Made by a program: the position numbers and the translations under genes. Of a stretch of 29,043 bases of DNA, positions 22,322 to 29,043 are shown one piece after another. The notes under the pieces are model-generated. The model had not been told where the DNA came from. It saw only the letters and a program-made list of their open reading frames with translations, and made no database searches. The stretch comes from Paramacrobiotus richtersi (taxonomy: Eukaryota; Tardigrada; Eutardigrada; Parachela; Macrobiotidae), in NCBI GenBank assembly GCA_034698045.1, contig JAQGAU010000399.1, forward strand, positions 1-29,043, given 5' to 3'. Each line of letters starts with the position of its first letter. Position 1 is the stretch's first letter.

Positions 22322-23789
22322 TGCGATTACGTGGGAGAGTTATTAGCCAAGTTTTCCACAGCATCCGTGGGTAATTTGGTATTTTCGAAACCCAGTAACT
22401 TAGTAAGCAGAGATTTGGTCAAAATATGCGAATCTTACTACAGTCAGAGCAGAACGACGCAAAGAAATGCGAACGATTGACTGCAAGTGATAGACTGAGC
22501 ACCAGAGATATGTATTTATCTGCCCGGACTGTATTCACTGTACTAAAATGACACAAGCGGTGCCCTGATCATTCAGACCACAGACAAAGCCAGAAAGGGA
22601 ACAGAGCTCAGAAATGAACTGGACAGGGCAACCATGAAACACAAATGCGGATGAAATTTGTGCCTGGCTCTGTCAGAGCAGAGAAAAGGTTCCGGCATCT
22701 TCTCGCTGATTCTATTTCGTACACTTATTTTTTCTTCTTTTGCCGATGACATAAAGGGCTTGTATTTCCAAAGCGCGTAGCTAGACTCAGTCTGCCAGAT
22801 AAATAATTATGGATCACTTCTCTGGACATACGAAACATGTTTTTGTTTGTTCCGGAAGAATTGTCTTGTGTGTTCCACTGTTCCGGAAGAATTGTACATA
22901 GTCGCATTTTGCGTCGCAGTCCATTCAGCTTTTGTTTATTTGTTGTATTACACTTTTGTTAATTTATTTCAGTCCGTTTATTTTAGATTTCAGTCATTTA
23001 TTTCCGTTAATTTAAGTACATTTGTATGTACTTGCTCCCATCTGATTATTATTTATTACTTATTACCTAGTTAATCTAATATACTTATCAATTTATTATC
23101 GTATTACTTATTCCATTATGTAAGTACTTCAGCTCCGTTGCTGCATCTGGATCGGAAATCTGAACGGATTTAATGGTAAAAAAATAACTGATGAAACAAA
23201 AAGGGAAGTGGAGGAGTTTGTGTCGTGAACAAATGTTATATTCCTTAAAGTTAATTTTTACAGAAAAGCGAAACGTTCTCGTACAGTTAATGATTAATAA
23301 TAAACCGCATTGACTTCCTATTCTGTTACTACAGATATTTCAGACTGTTAGAACTGATTCAGTTTGATTTGGATGTATGGTTAACATTAAGTCAAAAAAT
23401 CAGAAAACCGATAATCCGTAGCTGAGTTATAACTCATTGCACTGAAAAGGAGAATATTTTATTTTAAAACAACAAACAAAAAATAAATCGTTACGTGACC
23501 AACCGGTACGCTCGCCAGGACGCCAACGATCAAGTCTATGTAGTTGACAGACGTCTTCGCCTTTTTTGCCGAAATTATTTGTTTACATTCTTTCAGCCTT
23601 TTTTGATTTTCTTTAAACCGAAACACGTTTTTTATTTCCGTCGAAGTACAGTAATGATTATGCCAATCCATCTATTTTACGAAGTTCATAATTATAACAA
23701 TCATTCAAACTGAAGAAAAAAAATGATATGAATAAAAGAGCGCTAACTGGATCGATTAACGATAAAACAGCAACTGGCCGCTACTGGTG
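22322..23789. other. Spacer between family copies B and C
   Basis: About 1.47 kb, AT-rich, presumably holding the copy C promoter and the copy B 3' flank. It contains the short direct repeat at 22848-22895 and a T-rich tract to about 23100. A minus ORF at 23671-23459 (70 residues, real ATG, lysine-rich front and hydrophobic end) has no family resemblance; I treat it as chance. Confidence 0.4.
22848..22895. repeat. 17-bp direct repeat
   Basis: TGTTCCGGAAGAATTGT occurs exactly at 22848-22864 and 22879-22895, a 31-bp step. TTCCGGAA within it is itself palindromic. It lies about 530-570 bp upstream of the copy C start. Confidence 0.7.
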
Positions 23790-25948
23790 CTAATTCGGAG
23801 AGAACCGAGTACAAGGGAGACGCCCCGGCACGTCACCGAGGTTGAACACAGGAATACCATAGAAGCCTCCAGATATACCGGGATTATTCAGACACTGCAG
23901 CAGCGCATGTTGGGTGAGCTTGGCCAGCTGTCGAATGTCGACAATATCCCGACCCGCAACACTTTCGGTGGTAAACGTCATTCCACGGTAACCGACGCAG
24001 TCCCGCGGGTCATTCGTCTGCATGTTACGGAGAACCTACAAGACAGACGACAGCGTTAAATAAGTATTTACCCTTCACACCTGGTTGAAGGGAGAGCTGC
24101 AGAACGCAGGGACCTCAGAAATGCGAACCCAAGACCTTAATATATGTGAACAACTTGCAACTCATGACAAACAACCGATAAAAATCTCCGAAGTTCGTAC
24201 TGCTTTATGCACAAATCAGATGGCTGCCTATTCAAAATTTAAATGTTTCCAGCATTACCTTTGCGATCGCTTGTAGATCCGCGACACCGGCCTGACGACA
24301 CCGTTCAGATAAACGTCCCAGATCTTCGGCCTCCAGAGCGGACAGCCCATTGTCCAACATGATCCACAAGTCCATCCTGGTCGTTCCGGTACCAAATGGA
24401 CGGCTTAGGTTGACACTGGTCTTCTCCACAACAGAACCGCAGTTGACGGCTCGTGGTCCCGTATCCAGCCCAATCGTCAAGTTCTTCAGCATCAGTTTTC
24501 GACATACCGATGCCAGGGAAGCCAGATCATCATACAGCGCATCGGCCCAGTTGGAATGATACAGCTGCACCGACCCGTTCATATGACCCAGCAGTACCGT
24601 CTCGAAAACCGGCAGTCCCCGCTCGGCCAGGATACGCGCCAGAAAGTGAGCAGTGTGGATCATCCTACCATCGTCGCATAAACTGTTGATACAGTCATGC
24701 AGGACAAGCACCTTGGTCTGCTCATTGCAGCAATTATACAGGCAAGCAGCCCACAAGAAACTGTCGTGCCGAGAGAGGGTCAGCACGCGCTGGAAGCTGG
24801 GCGCAGTCAGAATGGCCTCCCACGTTGTGCCCACTCCACGAAGCTTGCTGCGTTCCAGGGTCGTTAAGCACTGAAAAATTTCCAACAGAATGTGCCGAGG
24901 AAAGGACTGTATGTCACCATCAGGATTGGGAATCGTTTCTGGCGCGGTGGCGAGCTCCAAGCGGCGATTCTCCAAAAACTCAATGTCGAGCAAGTACAAG
25001 AGCGTGTCATCCTGAAACATCAGTTCGTACCAATCGCTGAATAACAGTCGCCACGAAACTGCGTAACTCCTGGTGAAGCAGTGTACAGTGTACTCAAGCT
25101 ATCTTATAACTCTTGCGGAAAAACTACACCTAGAATAAATAACACCACGACTGCTGAAATTTCCGAACTATCGACTTGCGAGAGATATCGCTGTCTGTTT
25201 AAGTAAATTTAAGGAAATGCCAATTGAAGCCACCACTCAGTAACTCACATCAAGTTGTGAAAATCCATGTGCTAAATAGCTGCGTGGCATCCATCTCTGC
25301 TCGGTGAGAGCGAAGATCCCCACAACTTCCATCTCTCGACCATGTGCAGCATTGCAATGAATGTGGGTCGCCACCATCCAGAATCCCTTAATTCGTGAAT
25401 TCGCATTGAATATCTCAAGTAGTTGATCATTCGAGACTGCGGAAACGCGACCTTCACTAGGCACAACCACTAATTTTTTGGAAAACTGTCCCTCCGTTAT
25501 GCGCAGATTCTCCAGTTCTCTCCCCCATAATTCCTCGCGAATCCGATCTCCCGCTACGATCCCCTTCAGCACACGATCTCCCAGACTAACGCTGACGAAA
25601 CCAAAAGCGTGGCTGGTAAAATCAGCAGTGAACAGCGTGCCGGAATACCATTTCCACGGGTGTTCACGCTTCGCACGCAGGAGGACTTCTACTCGTCGCT
25701 CCTTAATCGGTGTCTCTGGATTGAAATTTAATCGCTGGCATATTTGAAACAAGTAGTCAGCGTTCTTGCAGCGATAGATTTGTCCGAAAGGGGCCAGTTT
25801 CCGTCCTGATACACCCGTTCCTCCGAAATCCACGACGAGTCCCCAGCCACAGCATTGATCACTGAGTCACTCTGCCGTGGTGAAGCAGTCCGTCGTCTCC
25901 GCGTACGCCCACGCTGTTCCACAAATATTCAATAGTACCAGAGGGCAT
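23790..25948 (-). pseudogene. Tudor/Agenet-like plus F-box gene, copy B, first exon broken
   Basis: Same three-exon layout as its neighbours: 25948-25249, 25011-24259 and 24035-23790, phase-0 introns with good splice sites. Exon 1 starts MPSGTIEYLWNSVGVRGDDG, then an 8-bp insertion after GRV gives an in-frame TGA at codon 30 (25861-25859), and one G is missing from a G run shortly after. Downstream the frame is open again and closely matches the other copies (PFGQIYRCKN, VEVLLRAKREHPWKWYSGTL, FGFVSVSLGDRVLKGIVAG). Exon 2 keeps the F-box (LLEIFQCLTTLERSKLRGVG, then TTW; the usual Cys before TW is lost). Exon 3 keeps LAKLTQHALLQCLNN. The damage is confined to one spot, so the loss looks recent; a downstream start, an unseen splice or a sequence error are alternatives. 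Confidence 0.7.
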
Positions 25949-26684
25949 TTTAATTAACTATACGTGGTAAAATTTCCAGATGGGTGCCGCAGTAGCGTTA
26001 ATAACGCAGTGTAATATGGAAGTCAACAAGCAGAAATCCGGAATTTCGTTTACTAGAATTACTATATTATGCGTCACAGCTATCGGGCGGCGTGGCGTGT
26101 GGTGTAATGCGCATCCTCACCACCCATGCCAATCCGTGGCGACTGGCTGTTTCGATTGTTATCGTTGCTAAGAGATGAATTTCCCGACTACTTTTACCTT
26201 CCACTTTGCCGCGAGATTCGACACAGCATTCACGAACAACACACACTTGATTAAAGGAGCAGTATCTTTTCTATTGGAGCTGTTTTATGATCATAAATTC
26301 TTAACCACAGCCGAAAAGAGATGTTCATTTTCTAGACAGTATAATTAAAACATTGTGCCCCACTTGTGCATTCCTACCTAGGTTGCCTTCTGAGCAGAAT
26401 AATTAGGTTGACTGATTAAATCCAAGTATTTGCGACGGCAGTTAATTTGTTTGTTATCTAAGTAAACTAGTCTAGCATTGCTCATAAATAAGAATTGCCC
26501 TGGCGTATGCGGACAACCAATAGAAACAATTACCCATACCAGCGATTGCACGAGCATAATTCACTCTGTTGCAGTACAGGTACATTGAATCAAAATAAAA
26601 CAACGGTAATGTTGCATTCCATCGAATCAACGACAGCCATAACACAAGTAATAGTCAAGATGTACGTAAGTCTGTAAAACGCCG
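25949..26684. other. Spacer between family copies A and B
   Basis: About 740 bp of AT-rich sequence with only short chance frames. It must hold the copy A 3' end and the copy B promoter. Half the length of the B-C spacer. Confidence 0.4.
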
Positions 26685-28888
26685 CTACGAAAACGTTAGC
26701 CGAAGGTGCGCGGCGTGAAATGCAAGATCATCTTCCGGGTGAGGAAGGTCTTGGAAAGGAATACTTTTAAAAACAAAAGGTATGTCCCGTTTATTCAAAT
26801 ACTGCAGCAGCGCTTGCTGGGTAAGCTTGGTTAGCTGTCGAACGTCGATACTCTCAAGGTCAGCAATACCGTCAGCGTGAAACGTCCGTTCCCGGTAGTG
26901 GACGCCTTCTTGTGGGTCGCAGGTCTGGGTGCATTGAAGAATCTGCACAAAAGATGACAGCATTAGCTATGACTAAAGGGTGAATGCCGGTACAGAATAA
27001 CGTTAGAACAACGGGATATACATATTGCATGCTGATACGTAAAAAGTCACTGGTAATGCAGCCGTTGTAAAATGGTACCATGGAGCGATAGACAGTCTTA
27101 CGCGGGATGCAGCGAACACAGAGCTGTACTTGTAGTCAGTGGCAATCGACTTAACACACATTTGTGTACTCAGAGTTTGCTTTTTGTTACCTTGGTGATC
27201 ACCAAAAGATCCATACTGAGATCAGCACCCATATTGGGAGCGGCACTAACGTGGCGGAACCACGCCGTCAAGCGATCCATATCCTCGGCTTCCGTATCCG
27301 GCAACCCGGTGCTCAATATGGCCCAGAAGCCAGCTATGGTCGATGCAGTCGTAAACTGATGGTTTATGTTTACGCTTGCTTTGTTCACAAGAGGACCACA
27401 CTTGATGATTCGCAGTCCAGGACCCAAATCAGCGGTGATATTGCGCCAGATGGCCTTATGGCATACGGTAGCCAAGGACATCAGATCAGCGTACAAAGCA
27501 TTGGCCCAGTCATCGCGATAGAACTGCACGGACCATTTCATATTAACCAACATTATCGTCTCAAAAGCTGGCAGTTCCCGCTCGGCCATGACGCGCGCTA
27601 GGAAACGGGCAATATGCACCATCCTACCATCATCACATATCCTGGGAATGGAGCTGCCGTGCAATACAAGAACTTTGGTCTGCTCGTTCCAGCAGTTGTA
27701 CAGGCATGCCGCCCATTCGTAACTGTCGTCGGTCGCCGTGAGCGCTAAAACGCGCTGAACCGTCAATGAGGTTAGCATCCGTTGCCATGTTTTACACACT
27801 CCCCGAAGATCAGCGCGTTCCAGGGGCGTCAAGCATTGAAAAATCTCCAACATAAGGTGCAGCAGAAGGAAATGAATGTCACCATCAGGAGCTGACACTG
27901 CAGCCGTTCCTGGTGGTGAAGTTAAGCGTAGGTCCTCCAAGAAATCACCGTTGAGCAGTAACGCGAGAGTTTTACACTGAAAAAATATGCAGTTTACTAA
28001 TAACTCCACCAACATTCTCCATGAAACTTGCTGCATAATACATATATACATAAAGCACTATACTAGACCTACTTTGTTACCTGGTGAATTACTTGACAGC
28101 AGTATTCGTTCACAGTTCGCTAGCATAAGAAAATACAATTCATTTCAACTCAATTCATTTCAAAAAAAAAATTCATTTCAACCAGCACTCACACCAAGCT
28201 CCGAAAATGCATTTTTCGACAGGCTCTGCAGCATCCAATCCTGCTCAACAAAGATTCCCAAAACGCCCATTTCTCTCAGCAGCCCATCTAGGGCAGTCGA
28301 ATGGACGTAGGTGGCCATCACACTATATCCCCCCATTTGGCAGTTTGCATTGAATAATTCCACAACGTGGTCATCGGGGGTAGTTGACGCAATGGCGCAG
28401 TCACTACGCACCACCACCGTCATCGTTAGAAACTGTCCCTCAGTTACCTGGAGACTGGCCAGTTGTATCTCCGATAATCCCTCGCGAATCCTCTTCCCCG
28501 CCACAATCCCCTTCAGCACCCGATCTCCCAGCGTAACGCTAACGAAACCAAAGCCACCGCTACTAAAATCGGCGTTGAGTAGCGTGCCGGGGTACCATTT
28601 CCAGGGGTATTCAGGTTTCGCACGTAGCAGCACCTCCACGGGTCGTTCTGTTGTCGGTGTCTGCTGACCCCAGTTTATTCTTGCACCTACGTGAAACAAG
28701 TAATTCGTGTCTTTGCAGCGGTAGATTTGTCCAAATGGGACCAGTGTCGACGTTGCTACACCAGCTCCTGCGAAATCGATTATGAGGCCCCCAGCAGCAG
28801 TATCAACAACTCGACCGTGGTGAAGCAGTCCGTCGTCTCCACGCACATCCACGCTGTTCCAGAGATATTCCATGCGACCAAATGACAT
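26685..28888 (-). CDS. Tudor/Agenet-like plus F-box protein, copy A, three exons, 579 residues
   Basis: Exons 28888-28193, 27976-27191 and 26942-26685 (stop 26687-26685), both introns phase 0 (216 and 248 bp; donors GTGAGT and GTAACA). The start MSFGRMEYLWNSVDV is chosen because copy C begins the same way; an upstream in-frame extension is not conserved. N-terminal modules lie at about residues 11-60 (GLLHHGRVVD, GLIIDF) and 82-135 (PVEVLLRAKPEYPWKWYPGT, FGFVSVTLGDRVLKGIVAG). The F-box is at about 269-302 (LMLEIFQCLTPLERADLRGV, then CKTW). An unknown domain with KVLVLHGSSIPRICDDGR follows, and the C-terminal exon has LTKLTQQALLQYLNKR and a tail unlike those of copies B and C. Intact, likely functional. 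F-box well supported, Tudor/Agenet similarity tentative. Confidence 0.85.
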
Positions 28889-29043
28889 GATAACTACGTG
28901 ATGATGATGATTTATTTGTTTTAAGGTCCAACACAAACACGTGAAACAGCTATCAAAGTAAGGGTCGGTCTCGATTTCGAAGCGAATCTCGATACGGTAC
29001 GCGGGCGTGGCTAAACGAAAGGTACGGCGCCGTAACCACCTCA
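28889..29043. other. Upstream region of copy A
   Basis: Short stretch before the copy A start at the window edge. It has a GAT trinucleotide run (about 28900-28910) and TCTCGAT repeated at about 28970 and 28986. No gene seen. Confidence 0.35.

Noticed and set aside
1-29043. Transposons, retroelements, tRNA genes and CRISPR arrays
   Set aside because: I looked for transposase or reverse-transcriptase motifs, long terminal repeats, tRNA B-box patterns and regularly spaced repeats, and found none that hold up by eye.

Overview
The window looks like nuclear DNA of a small animal. Genes are split by short introns (about 50-380 bp, GT-AG), coding is dense on the minus strand, and animal families such as protein 4.1 (FERM) and F-box proteins are present. 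A motif in the tandem family at the right end (GDDGLLHHG) makes me think of tardigrades, but that rests on memory only and is a weak guess. ORF-only reading hides most genes here, so I rebuilt them by matching splice sites and intron phases.

Layout. 1-306 (+) holds the edge of a gene with a SEA-like extracellular domain. 715-1137 (-) is an unidentified terminal exon. 3684-5267 (-) is an eight-exon gene for a three-pass membrane protein whose large loop has N-glycosylation sites and faintly resembles a NIT sensor domain. 5300-12960 is gene-poor: a possible four-exon gene end (9661-10783, -), a possible membrane-protein exon (8382-8600, -), a 75-bp minisatellite (about 11621-11930) and some hairpin-forming sequences. 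12964-15703 (-) is a complete twelve-exon gene for a compact protein 4.1 of 504 residues. Just upstream of it lie a perfect 31-bp palindrome and three GATAAC sites. 16463-18885 (-) is a relic of a gene with two kinase domains in tandem, broken several times and with degenerate catalytic motifs.

19.9-28.9 kb (-) is the most distinctive part: three head-to-tail copies of one three-exon gene. Exon 1 encodes a Tudor/Agenet-like N-terminal half, exon 2 an F-box followed by an unknown domain, and exon 3 a short C-terminal helix region. Both introns are phase 0 in every copy. The outer copies (559 and 579 residues) are intact; the middle copy has a broken first exon. The likely role is substrate adaptor for an SCF-type ubiquitin ligase, inferred from the F-box. 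No tRNA, rRNA, CRISPR array or clear transposon was seen.
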